From contig WLWT01000001.1 of the NCBI GenBank assembly GCA_012103455.1, positions 310,001-374,000 on the forward strand: DNA of 64,000 bases. Reading direction: 5' to 3'. Positions 16,550 through 26,205 of this stretch are shown here, in pieces. Position 1 is the first letter of the stretch. Each line of letters starts with the position of its first letter. Both the position numbers and the translations under genes were made by a program. Source of the stretch: Gammaproteobacteria bacterium (GTDB lineage Bacteria > Pseudomonadota > Gammaproteobacteria > HK1). The notes beneath the pieces were generated by a model, which was not told the DNA's origin, did not search any database, and saw only the letters and a list, made by a program, of their open reading frames with translations.

Positions 16550-18933
16550 CCCTATTTCGCCGTTGGCTAAAAGGCGAACAAACGCAAGACCAATGGGGCG
16601 ATGCGCTAGGCGTGGCCACTGATGCGAGTGCCGCCAACCCGGGCAAACCACCGGCCCACGCCCCCCGCGCGGCGCTACTTTGGAGCGGTGGTGAATGCCG
16701 CCCCTTATCCGCGCGTATACCGCACTCTCTAGAGCGCATCGGCCCCCACGCCACCGTGATCATTCCCGCGGCATGCGCAGGGTGGAGCGAGTTCGGGCAT
16801 ATCCCCGGCACCCATAGCGATGAGACGGCAGTCGATAACCCGGCCACATCCGCGCGGCCAGGGGGTGGCATAGCCGCCATCGACATCGCGTCGGCAGCGT
16901 TCCGCCAAGCGCGAGGGCGGACCATCTTACGGGTACATAACGCCTTGATTGCATCCGCTGCGGAGCGCGCCGCGCTTAGCGGTCTCACGGACTTCATGCA
17001 CGACCCACACCTACCGTGGCGGCACAGCGTACTTGCCGAACACGATGGAAGCGCCGGTGCACAGCCCGATGTGCCGCCATCTCCAAGCTCCACGCTTAGA
17101 GCGGACCGCCTGACCGAGCTGCGTGGCGAACTACACGCCGCTGGTGCTAACCGCGTCCACATGGTGCGTTATCCGGGCGGGTTTGCCCTGATCGGGCCAC
17201 GGTTTCAGCGCCGCTTACCCCGGGAGAACTTCGATGATGAACGTGACGAGCAGAACGTAGATGCCGATCAACCCCTAGCACTGGCCGATCACTTAGCGGA
17301 CGTCGCCGCTGAAACCAGGCGCTTTGGCGGTGAGCTACATCTACCCGCGGCGCTGACCGAAGCGCTAACCAAAAGCGCCGAATATCACGACCTCGGCAAA
17401 GCCGATCCCAGGTTTCAAGCCATGTTAATAGCGGCCCCAGTAGAAATCGCGTACATGCAACCGCGTTTGCTGGCTAAATCAGCGCGCGGCGTACGCACGG
17501 AGGGCCAGCCTAGCGATCTGCCGGCAGGCTGGCGGCACGAGATGTTATCCATCGACTTGGCCAAGAAACTAGCCAGCGCCGGCGAGCACGAGCCATTGCT
17601 GCTGCACTGTATCGCCGCACACCATGGCCACGCCAGACCGTTCGCGCCGGTAGTGTTAGACGACGCACCACCGACGGTAACCTTGGACAAACTGAACGGC
17701 CGCTATCAGAGCGATCTCGATCTTACATTGAGCGCCGAAGAGCGGCGCGAGCAAGTCCCACCACACCGCCTAGATTCCGGCATCAGCGCTCGGTTTTGGA
17801 CCCTGAACCGCCAATATGGCTGGTGGGGATTGGCTTGGCTTGAAACAGTATTGCGGCTGGCGGACTGGAGCGCCAGTTCCACCCCGAACAAAACAGACGA
17901 TACGGCGTCGTTCGAGCCGCGTTCTTCCGTCCCTAAAACAGCGCTGACGCGAAGCCGGCATGAACTGCCAGTAGCAGGGCTGGATGGTAGCAATCCACTC
18001 GGATTTTTAGCCGCGCTGGGCGTACTGCGCACCGCAAGCACTGCGCTACCAGCGCATCAGATATCCATGTATTGGGAGCACGCCGGGATATGGCGGCCAG
18101 TGCTTCGAAGTGTTGAACCGCTCGATGAAAACATACTTATAGAATCGCTCCACACCGCACTAAAAAGCCATCAAGACGCGCCTCAATTCACGGCGCTAGG
18201 AGACAACATCAATGTCCCTAAATACATATTTCGCCAGACTGCCCAGCAAGCTGTTGCTAGCGCCAGTATCCGGTCAAGAGCTTTCGCAGATTTCTGCGCA
18301 GCCTATGGCTCCGAGGCGTTATCTGCACACAACGAACCACAAAAAATCCAAGACACCGCGATCCGCACCATGGCCGGCGCGGGGCACCAGCACTTTCTAA
18401 AAACAATGCGAGCCCTGATAGAAAAACTCACCGAAGAACACTTACAAAAGACGCTATTTACCGCGTGGGATTACGGCGACCCGGCGGAAGCACTCTCCCT
18501 TAGATTCGATCCAATCGATGATGTCCGCTACGCGCTACGTTGGCGTGATCCCAGTGGCGACCCGCGGCGCAAATCCGCCGGCTCAAACCACGGCGCCAAC
18601 CGGCTGGCCATTGAAGCACTCCCTTTATTGCCAGCATTGCCGGGACCTGCCCGGCTACAAACCACCGCATTCATCGGCCACCGTAGTGACAACATATATT
18701 TCATCTGGCCCATTTGGGCGCGTCCAATAACAGCAGCACTGGTGCCCTCTTTATTGCTTCTCTCGGACGTGTATGCGGCAAACCGTTCCTCAATGCAACT
18801 GGCGGCGCGTGGCGTTGCCTCGGTCATGCGCTCGCAACGCATTACCGTTGGAAAAGTGCGCAATTTCGCGCCATCTGAACCGACAGCCATCCTTGCGCTA
18901 ACCCCCGCCGCGTGCACTCCAGTGAGGCATTGA
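16507..18933 (+). CDS. Cas3 HD nuclease domain fused to a Cas8-like module
   Basis: 808-residue frame continuing Cas3 after the poly-C frameshift. Residues 1-250 complete the helicase C-terminal region. An HD nuclease domain follows: His262 (LADHLAD), His294-Asp295 (EYHDLGKADPRFQ) and CIAAHHGHARP. A C-terminal position for the HD domain agrees with type I-G Cas3. From about residue 490 a new module begins (GLDGSNPLGFLAALGVLR), an opening pattern found in Cas8-type large subunits of I-G systems (Csx17/Csb3-like). No separate cas8 gene exists in the operon, so I infer this is the large subunit, fused to Cas3. Assignment of this last third is by motif and context only. Confidence 0.75.
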   Translation: MPPPTSAECMPVPLTLFRRWLKGEQTQDQWGDALGVATDASAANPGKPPAHAPRAALLWSGGECRPLSARIPHSLERIGPHATVIIPAACAGWSEFGHIPGTHSDETAVDNPATSARPGGGIAAIDIASAAFRQARGRTILRVHNALIASAAERAALSGLTDFMHDPHLPWRHSVLAEHDGSAGAQPDVPPSPSSTLRADRLTELRGELHAAGANRVHMVRYPGGFALIGPRFQRRLPRENFDDERDEQNVDADQPLALADHLADVAAETRRFGGELHLPAALTEALTKSAEYHDLGKADPRFQAMLIAAPVEIAYMQPRLLAKSARGVRTEGQPSDLPAGWRHEMLSIDLAKKLASAGEHEPLLLHCIAAHHGHARPFAPVVLDDAPPTVTLDKLNGRYQSDLDLTLSAEERREQVPPHRLDSGISARFWTLNRQYGWWGLAWLETVLRLADWSASSTPNKTDDTASFEPRSSVPKTALTRSRHELPVAGLDGSNPLGFLAALGVLRTASTALPAHQISMYWEHAGIWRPVLRSVEPLDENILIESLHTALKSHQDAPQFTALGDNINVPKYIFRQTAQQAVASASIRSRAFADFCAAYGSEALSAHNEPQKIQDTAIRTMAGAGHQHFLKTMRALIEKLTEEHLQKTLFTAWDYGDPAEALSLRFDPIDDVRYALRWRDPSGDPRRKSAGSNHGANRLAIEALPLLPALPGPARLQTTAFIGHRSDNIYFIWPIWARPITAALVPSLLLLSDVYAANRSSMQLAARGVASVMRSQRITVGKVRNFAPSEPTAILALTPAACTPVRH

Positions 18934-18937
18934 TCAG

Positions 18938-20650
18938 ATGAAATCCGTACCCCAAAACCAAGACATGCCGTCATCCGAAAACGAACCAGCCGCACCGCCT
19001 CTGATACCAGCACGCATGATCAACGAATATCAATATTGCCCGCGGCTGGCCTACCTCGAATGGGTACAAAGTGAATGGGAAGAATCCGCCGACACCGTAG
19101 ACGGCAGTTATCATCATAGGCGCGTCGATAAACGAGCGTCTCCATTGCCGGATACGCAGGACATCGAAGCAGAAGCGAAACTTCATGCCCGCTCCGTTAC
19201 TTTATCTTCGCAGCGCCTTGGCCTCATCGCGAAAATGGATTTGATCGAAGCCAAAAACGGCGCAGTGATCCCAGTCGATTACAAACGTGGCAAGCGCCCC
19301 CATGTGGAGCACGGCGCATACGCACCAGAACGGGTACAAGTTTGCGTGCAAGGAATGTTGCTGCGCGAACATGGCTATAACTGCACTGAAGGCGCGCTTT
19401 ATTTCGTCGGCAGCCGCGAGCGCGTCACCGTCATATTCGATGATGATCTGCTAGCGCTCACAAACAATGCAGTCGAAGGCTTGCGCAACTTAGCGCAAAA
19501 CGGCCGCGTTCCTCCCCCACTAGAAGACAGCCCCAAATGTCCGCGCTGCTCGCTGGTAGCGATCTGCTTGCCGGATGAGATCAATCACTTAAGTCATCTG
19601 CACACGCCCACCCGGCCCATTGCCATCCCCCGCGAGGAATCCTTGCCACTGTACGTGCAATCCTATAAAGCCAAACTAGCCAAATCTGGCGACAACTTAA
19701 TCGTCAGCATTGACGATCAAAAAATAACCAGCGCACGCATTCGCGACACCTCTCAAGTCGTGTTAATGGGAAATATCTATGTCACATCACCCTGCCTGCA
19801 AGCATTAATGGCCCGCGATATTCCAGTCACTTGGCATAGCGCCGGTGGTTGGTTTTATGGCCATACGGCAGGCAACGGCCACAAGAACGTAGAGATACGT
19901 ACAGCGCAATACGCCGCCAGCTTCAATGAGGCGACATGTCTTCAGATCGCGCAAGGATTAGTCCAAGCAAAAATCCTCAACTGCCGGACACTGATAAGAA
20001 GAAACTGGAAAGCGGCGACGAGCCCACCCACATTATTGAGTGCATTAAAAGCGGACATAGAGCGAGCCTCCAGAAGCCAGTCACTCGGTCAGTTACTGGG
20101 CATTGAAGGAACTGCGGCCGCCCGTTACTTTGGAAATTTTCAAGCAATGTTACGCATCGAACCACCGGCAACACAATTCGATTTCCGGTTCGAACACCGC
20201 AACCGGCGCCCACCAGCCGATCCAGTCAACGCGCTGCTGTCTTTTGCCTATGCACTACTAGTGCGTACTTGGACCGTCACCTTGGCTGCCGTAGGCTTAG
20301 ATCCATTCAAGGGTTTTTACCATCAGCCAAGATACGGACGTCCGGCCCTCGCGTTGGATATGATGGAACCGTTCCGCCCGTTACTGGCCGACTCAGTAGT
20401 CGTTCAGGTTATCAATAACGGCGAAGTACGTCCGGCGGATTTTATTCGGGTAGGCAATGCGGCTGCTCTATCGGACAATGGACGCAAACGTTTCATCGCG
20501 GCCTTCGAGCGGCGCCTCTCGCAACAAATTACCCACCCCCTATTCGGCTACAAACTGAGCTATAGAAGACTGCTCGAACTGCAATGCCGCCTGTTCACCC
20601 GCTTCCTGTTGGGCGAATTACCCGACTACCCAAATTTCACGACCCGGTGA
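18938..20650 (+). CDS. cas4-cas1: Cas4-Cas1 fusion, CRISPR adaptation protein
   Basis: 570-residue fusion typical of type I-G. The N-terminal 215 residues are Cas4, an iron-sulfur exonuclease that trims prespacers and selects PAM: Cys34 (YCPR) and Cys201, Cys204, Cys210 (KCPRCSLVAIC) are the cluster ligands, and VDYKRGK (Asp114, Lys116) is the nuclease core. The remainder is Cas1 integrase with its metal ligands Glu390 (GIEGTAAARYF), His462 (FYHQPRYG) and Asp474 (LALDMMEPFRP). All key residues are present, so adaptation could be functional even though cas3 is frameshifted. Four bases separate it from cas3 and three from cas2. Confidence 0.95.
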   Translation: MKSVPQNQDMPSSENEPAAPPLIPARMINEYQYCPRLAYLEWVQSEWEESADTVDGSYHHRRVDKRASPLPDTQDIEAEAKLHARSVTLSSQRLGLIAKMDLIEAKNGAVIPVDYKRGKRPHVEHGAYAPERVQVCVQGMLLREHGYNCTEGALYFVGSRERVTVIFDDDLLALTNNAVEGLRNLAQNGRVPPPLEDSPKCPRCSLVAICLPDEINHLSHLHTPTRPIAIPREESLPLYVQSYKAKLAKSGDNLIVSIDDQKITSARIRDTSQVVLMGNIYVTSPCLQALMARDIPVTWHSAGGWFYGHTAGNGHKNVEIRTAQYAASFNEATCLQIAQGLVQAKILNCRTLIRRNWKAATSPPTLLSALKADIERASRSQSLGQLLGIEGTAAARYFGNFQAMLRIEPPATQFDFRFEHRNRRPPADPVNALLSFAYALLVRTWTVTLAAVGLDPFKGFYHQPRYGRPALALDMMEPFRPLLADSVVVQVINNGEVRPADFIRVGNAAALSDNGRKRFIAAFERRLSQQITHPLFGYKLSYRRLLELQCRLFTRFLLGELPDYPNFTTR

Positions 20651-20653
20651 CAC

Positions 20654-20944
20654 ATGGACGAACACTTGTATATGGTCACCTACGACATCGCAGACCCAAA
20701 GCGTTGGCGAAGAGTATTCCGGCTAATGCATGGTTACGGCGAATGGTTGCAATTGTCAGTATTTCAGTGCCGGCTGAGCCGCCGCCGGCACGCCGAATTA
20801 ATTGCCAATCTAGACGAATTAATCCACCATGACGCCGATCATGTGTTGTTGCTAGACCTAGGCCCAATCAGCTCGGTCCACCCACGCGTGGTCAGCCTCG
20901 GCCGTGACTACGTGCCGGTGCAACGAAGTGCGGTAATAGTCTAG
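20654..20944 (+). CDS. cas2: CRISPR adaptation protein Cas2
   Basis: 96-residue Cas2 with the ferredoxin-like fold start [20 protein letters not shown] (conserved Asp in TYDI) and the region [17 protein letters not shown]. Cas2 dimers bridge two Cas1 dimers in the spacer integration complex. Normal length; last gene of the cas operon, about 210 bases before the array. Confidence 0.95.
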   Translation: MDEHLYMVTYDIADPKRWRRVFRLMHGYGEWLQLSVFQCRLSRRRHAELIANLDELIHHDADHVLLLDLGPISSVHPRVVSLGRDYVPVQRSAVIV

Positions 20945-21152
20945 TATTAGCTGCCGCCAAGTCTGCGAGAGGTCCAGTGATGACTGATCTCCCGGGAACC
21001 TCTCGCAGACTCGCAGCTCTTTGAAAATTCAATACTTTTTGGAGTGTCCTGCACCCGGACTTATGGATCTTTGGCTACCGTTCGCGGAGAAATCGGCAGG
21101 TCTCGCAAATGCGGGATTTCAGCTTTTAGGATCAATGGGTTATAATAGGTGT
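20945..21152 (+). promoter_or_regulatory. CRISPR leader with 13-bp stem hairpin
   Basis: Non-coding leader between cas2 and the first repeat. A perfect 13-bp inverted repeat (GTCTGCGAGAGGT at 20961-20973 and its complement at 20998-21010, 24-base loop) sits just after the cas2 stop. It could be a transcription terminator of the cas operon, although no long T run follows, or a protein-binding site for integration. A TATAAT hexamer lies at 21141-21146, immediately before the first repeat; I did not find a convincing -35 partner. Confidence 0.6.
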
Positions 21153-23208
21153 GTTTTCCGCGGAATAATTCCGCGGCCTCATTGAAGCAGGCCGCGATCC
21201 TGGTTAGCACATCCACACAGGTCGGTTTTCCGCGGAATAATTCCGCGGCCTCATTGAAGCCGGCTCGAGACCTGGATGGCCGACCACGCCCGCTTGTTTT
21301 CCGCGGAATAATTCCGCGGCCTCATTGAAGCGTCGAGCTGCGCGCTGTCGAGTACAGCGCGGGCAAGTTTTCCGCGGAATAATTCCGCGGCCTCATTGAA
21401 GCTTATTCTGTTGTCAAGCTATTTCTTCAGCAATCCTGTTTTCCGCGGAATAATTCCGCGGCCTCATTGAAGCGAGAATGTCGCGTAGGATCTCGAACAA
21501 AGCGGCCTCGCGTTTTCCGCGGAATAATTCCGCGGCCTCATTGAAGCGGAGCAATAATCATGAGCTATCGCTGTGCATGGGACGTTTTCCGCGGAATAAT
21601 TCCGCGGCCTCATTGAAGCCGCTGCAAAATCGAGTCCACACGTCGATACCCGCTTGCGTTTTCCGCGGAATAATTCCGCGGCCTCATTGAAGCGGGCTAC
21701 TATGACGATGAGGTGGGATTCGTTTGTTGGTGTTTTCCGCGGAATAATTCCGCGGCCTCATTGAAGCGCGGATCAGACTCGTTGCGGAACCCGGGGTGTC
21801 CACCGGTTTTCCGCGGAATAATTCCGCGGCCTCATTGAAGCCCGCATCGGCCGGCCGAAGGTGGTCGCGATGCGACGTTTTCCGCGGAATAATTCCGCGG
21901 CCTCATTGAAGCTAGCCATCCATGACCAGGTCTATGTATGTCCACGCAGTTTTCCGCGGAATAATTCCGCGGCCTCATTGAAGCTAGCCATCCATGACCA
22001 GGTCTATGTATGTCCACGCAGTTTTCCGCGGAATAATTCCACGGCCTCATTGAAGCTAGCCATCCATGACCAGGTCTATGTATGTCCACGCAGTTTTCCG
22101 CGGAATAATTCCGCGGCCTCATTGAAGCGGGGTCGGTTGGCCCATAATGTTATCGAACACACCCGTTTTCCGCGGAATAATTCCGCGGCCTCATTGAAGC
22201 GCGAAGTCTCCAATACCATCGATATCTTCCACTCGTTGTTTTCCGCGGAATAATTCCGCGGCCTCATTGAAGCATGTTCACCGGCCAGCGCATCTGGACC
22301 CGAGGTGGTTTTCCGCGGAATAATTCCGCGGCCTCATTGAAGCTTGAAACTCCTGATAGGTCCGGGTGGGCGCATGGTGTTTTCCGCGGAATAATTCCGC
22401 GGCCTCATTGAAGCGGGCGGTACGGCGTGGCCATAGGTCCGCCACGCGAGGTTTTCCGCGGAATAATTCCGCGGCCTCATTGAAGCACTGCGTCATCCTC
22501 TAGTGGCATCTTCTAGTCCTCCGTTTTCCGCGGAATAATTCCGCGGCCTCATTGAAGCACGGAAAAAACTAATCGTTATCCCGCGCAAACCGCGCGTTTT
22601 CCGCGGAATAATTCCGCGGCCTCATTGAAGCGCCGCCGCACGCTACGCCGACCATCTCTATCGCGCGTTTTCCGCGGAATAATTCCGCGGCCTCATTGAA
22701 GCAATACTGTGGCGCTCGCGCAGCACACGCCGGTCATCGGTTTTCCGCGGAATAATTCCGCGGCCTCATTGAAGCCGGAAAGGACCATCTCTAGGATCCT
22801 CTCTCGCGCTCCGTTTTCCGCGGAATAATTCCGCGGCCTCATTGAAGCCAGCTTGAGATCACTCAACACCGCTGAATCCAGCAGCGTTTTCCGCGGAATA
22901 ATTCCGCGGCCTCATTGAAGCGTACTGGAGGCCGTCCGTGCCGCAGCGCCACAACGGTTTTCCGCGGAATAATTCCGCGGCCTCATTGAAGCGTCGGGCC
23001 CATGTCCTCGATGGGTCCCGGGACGCGGTTTTCCGCGGAATAATTCCGCGGCCTCATTGAAGCCATAGCTGGTGGTGGTGGCTCGGCCATCCCTTCGATG
23101 TTTTCCGCGGAATAATTCCGCGGCCTCATTGAAGCCTCTCCGCGCGCGGCCGCCTCTATCTGCTCATCCGTCGTTTTCCGCGGAATAATTCCGCGGCCTC
23201 ATTGAAGC
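21153..23208 (+). CRISPR. CRISPR array, 29 repeats of 36 bp, 28 full spacers
   Basis: Repeat of 36 bp beginning GTTTTCCGCGG and ending CTCATTGAAGC, with spacers of 35-38 bp. The first repeat is 21153-21188 and the last 23173-23208. The repeat centre CCGCGGAAT-A-ATTCCGCGG is a perfect inverted repeat, and ATTGAAGC would form the usual 8-base 5' handle, so transcription is left to right from the cas2 side. One repeat (22021-22056) has a single G-to-A change. Spacers 11, 12 and 13 (21913, 21985, 22057) are identical. After the last repeat only 16 bases of a spacer remain before an ISL3-like end at 23225, so the old end of the array has been lost. Confidence 0.98.
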
Positions 23209-23224
23209 GGCAACCCATTGTTCG

Positions 23225-23590
23225 GGCTCTTCCCTTCTTTAAGTGGGCGGTTTAGCATAATCTAAAACACTCAATGCAAAGATGCATCAATGCGCGACAA
23301 GAAACTCTATTCTCAAATACTAGGTATTGAAACACCCTGGTTCGTGTCTGATGTCAAGCTGTCCCTTCAGGCGCAACAGGTTAAAGTCTTTATTGAGCAC
23401 ACTGGTCAAAAAGGCTGCCAATGCCGTGTTTGCGCTAAGCCCTGTCCGGGTTACGACCACATTATCCAGAAGTGGCGGCATTTGGATACCTGTCAGTTCC
23501 AAACTATTGGACATGGCGATGATCCTGCGGTTGGTGCCTCAAATGTGAAGCGCATGATCATGATTCTGCACAGCCTGCCGCCCGCTAGGC
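23225..23590 (+). mobile_element. ISL3-family insertion sequence, 5' remnant
   Basis: Begins with an ISL3-type end (GGCTCTTCCCTTCTTTAAG) directly after a truncated spacer. A transposase start at 23290 (MRDKKLYSQILGIETPWFV) carries the N-terminal zinc-finger cysteines of ISL3 transposases (GCQCRVCAKPCPGYDH, WRHLDTCQFQT). After about 75 residues the frame shifts, with a further Cys pair readable in another frame (WCLKCEAHDH), and homology ends near 23590. The rest of the IS, including its DDE domain, is gone. Nothing is recognised between here and 23660. Confidence 0.7.
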
Positions 23591-23662
23591 AAGCCATGGC
23601 GGCACCACGCCCGTTAGCACAAGGCGTCGGATGCGAGAACCACGGATGTTCGGACCGATGGC

Positions 23663-23686
23663 GACCGCGGGCGAACACCCGCGGTC
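23663..23686. terminator. hairpin downstream of the hemopexin-like gene
   Basis: GACCGCGGG-CGAACA-CCCGCGGTC: perfect 9-bp GC-rich stem with a 6-base loop, 16 bases beyond the stop of the minus-strand gene at 23702. No T run is present on the relevant strand, so intrinsic terminator function is only suggested. Confidence 0.45.
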
Positions 23687-23701
23687 ATCCGGCCACGTTT
23701 G

Positions 23702-25245
23702 TCACTCTCCCCCAAAATCGCCGTTATCTACTTTATGCAAGAATTCCGCGAACAGCTTGCAAAAAATTTGCCAGTTCTTGGCGTCCTTTCTAATCCGCTC
23801 ACTCAGCTCAATCTGTATACCGACTTCACCTGACGGAAGTTCGTTGAACCCTTCCGACGTGAATCCGCCTTTAAATCTATAGGGCAAGTTTATTGAACTA
23901 TCACCTTCTTTTTTCTCGGCATCCTCAATAGCCTCATCTTCGGCATTTTGCGCCGCGAGAACATATTGCTCCATATTACCTTCAGGATCAGGATATTCTA
24001 TTTCTACGCTTTCCCTATCCTTTGTTTTTTTATCTTCAAGAAAGTCGATAAACCCGTTAGTGATCTTTAACGCCATACTGTCTTCAGCTGCCCCTTCTAT
24101 GCCGATCTGAATATCAGTCCATCCAGCATCAAAACGAGTCTTAGTAGCCCTTGAATTCTTTCCGTATAACGTAAATCCATGAATATCGAACAAAATTGAA
24201 TTTTGTCTTTCGTCTTCTCCTCGCGCCACATAACCCACGTTACTGAGATAATCTTCGTAAACAAGAGGAGGAACCGGATAGTGTTCCGCGAACGGGGACT
24301 TACTATCAATATGAGGCCAAGCACAATCTGGCGTCCGGTTAAAGTCGATAAACTCTCGGCGCACCATGGCAATATTGTAGCTTAGTGCTTTTTCGTACTT
24401 CGCATAAAACTCCGCAAGCGTTTCACGGACAACGTCCCAGGTATTCTCATCATTTCCTGTAAGTGGCGTACAGGAGACGTTAATTTTACTGCGTGCATAC
24501 TTTGCCGGAAATTCATTTGGCTCATCATGAGGCGCATTTAATATCAATAGGGTATCGCCGCTAAAGACTCGATTGCGAAAAGCAGCGGCGGTTTCCGCAT
24601 GATCACATGGATTCAGCTCAACAAATAGGGGGAAGTCGTCCTTGATCGATCTTTTGACCAACGAATCAGCAGACAGATCTTTGTCAAGAGTATAGTAGTC
24701 CTCATCCTTGAAGAACAAAAACGCTTCCTTGCCATCTGAATCCTTCTTATCATAGGTAGCAGCATCTATATCCGACGGTATACCCGGAAACTCATCTGAT
24801 ATATTCTTTTCTTCGGCCTGGTTATAGTTTGCTTTTTTTACCTGCCAAATGCGATCACCCTTAAAGAACCAAAAGCAATCAGACTCTGTTCTTGCATCAT
24901 AGAAGGCTGCATCGACGAATAAAGGAATTTCTTTTGGGAATTTGTCATGAATTTTAAATGGACCATTGACAATCTTCCCTGAGCCTTTCTTCTTGATCCA
25001 ATATTGATGCCCCCTAAAGAAATACCAACGCTTTTCATCATCAACATACGCCACGGCGTCAACACTCTGCGGTGCGTTCTTGAATAATTTTTTCCAATTT
25101 CGCCAGATGATTCTACGTTCCTTCCTTTCTTCTTTATTTCCCAGGCCATAGCTCCCTTAAATACCCAAAAACTGTTATTGCTACCGGAAACATCACGAAA
25201 AACAACCGCATCAAAGTGCGTCAGTGGAATATCAGTTTGGCTCAT
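23702..25245 (-). CDS. hemopexin-like repeat protein with N-formylglutamate amidohydrolase-like domain, frameshifted
   Basis: Reads on the minus strand from an ATG at 25245 with a GGAG site 7 bases upstream (MSQTDIPLTHFDAVVF). Four hemopexin-type repeats follow, each with a D-A-x-x-[FY] start and an F-x-G/D-x-x-[YW] core: FWVFKGAMAW, WYFFRGHQYW, FWFFKGDRIW, FLFFKDEDYY. Four repeats make a complete four-bladed propeller. The C-terminal 270 residues resemble N-formylglutamate amidohydrolases (LLILNAPHDEP, MVRREFIDFNRTPD, SILFDIHGFTLYG). The first repeat is in a different frame from the rest; a run of six T at 25088-25093 is the likely slip site. The segment from 25054 is open on its own. No signal peptide was seen. 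GC is lower than that of neighbouring genes, suggesting transfer. Confidence 0.65.
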
Positions 25246-25542
25246 GTTTTGCTCCACGATGTATTGTCGAAGATTGAACATACATTCTTTGCTGGCCGCC
25301 AGATCATGGTGAAATCCAGAAAAGAATAGCTGCAAATATACGGCCCTTGGAGTTTAGTACGGACGAAAGACGCTTCGGCCAATGATGCCGATACTCACCA
25401 GGCCAAGATCTCAGCGGCAGATGTAATTAAACTTCCAAATTTTTCTTTTACACTCATCACAACGTCTGCCGAGGCTGTTGTGCATAAGCTTGGTGGATAA
25501 CATTACTTTTATTCCTACTAAGTCAAGCCCCCCAAGATTGGT

Positions 25543-26118
25543 TTGCTGGTTATGTACAAGATGTGGATAAGTTCGCCGTTGGGCATCAAGGCCGGTGGCC
25601 CGCTCACCGGTGCGGGTACAGTTGATGGCTTACGTTCGGTCACGATAAATGGCTATGCCGCTGGCATCGGCTGTATCGTCACATTTTGCTGCGATCTCAT
25701 TATCGCCTCCGAGCGGGCCGAGTGACGCCTACCACAGGTGGCACTAGGGATCTTGCCGGCTTACGGCGGTAGCGCCCGCCTGGTCCGCTGGGTGGGCAAG
25801 GGACTAGCCATGCGCCTGGCCATGGGTTTTCCATTGCCGGCTGACGAGGCGTACCGGATTGGCCTTGCCCAATGGCTGGTGGAGCATGGTGAGCTGGATG
25901 CCAAAACCATGGAGGTGGCCGAACACATCACCGCCCTGCCGCCACTCTCAACCCGCATGGTCAAGGAATCGCTCAGTCACGGCATGAACATCGGCAACTT
26001 GAGTGACGCCGCTTTGACCGATCTCTACCGTTTCATGGTGCTAGAACTCACCGAGGACAAAGCAGAGGGACACGACGCCTGGCGTGAGCGTAGAACGCCG
26101 CATTTTTCTGGACGATAA
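25543..26118 (+). pseudogene. enoyl-CoA hydratase/isomerase (crotonase) fragment
   Basis: Two open pieces in one frame read as the second half of a crotonase: VTINGYAAGIGCIVTFCCDLIIASE (the oxyanion-hole GxG region), then VALGILPAYGGSARLVRWVGK and a normal C-terminus. An in-frame TGA at 25723-25725 separates them and the N-terminal third is absent, so the gene is dead. Nothing is recognised between 25336 and 25540. Confidence 0.75.
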
Positions 26119-26205
26119 TTCATGCTTGCCGTTGCTCTAAGCTAGTCACTAACCAACCGCCACGCCGACACACCATAACCACAATCACAGCCACGAAGAC
26201 AAACC

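Noticed and set aside
16503..17162. 219-residue minus-strand ORF opposite the Cas3 region
   Set aside because: Shadow frame of a GC-rich coding region; no motif, and the plus strand has clear Cas3/HD motifs.
21141..21146. TATAAT as array promoter
   Set aside because: It would place the transcript start within the first repeat and lacks a convincing -35 element; kept only as a note in the leader entry.
21478..22496. ORFs inside the CRISPR array on both strands with repeated FPRNNSAASLK or FNEAAELFRGK
   Set aside because: They are translations of the 36-bp repeats and spacers, with no ribosome binding sites; not genes.
23290..23793. Single 167-residue protein starting in the ISL3 remnant
   Set aside because: Only the first 75 residues or so resemble ISL3; the rest is read-through after a frameshift into unrelated sequence and the next gene's 3' end.
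8190..25725. Several in-frame TGA codons (8193, 8974, 9683, 10513, 25723) suggesting TGA recoding
   Set aside because: All lie in transposase or crotonase remnants that have other defects, positions do not align with Trp in the families, and intact genes here (for example the enolase-superfamily gene) stop with TGA.
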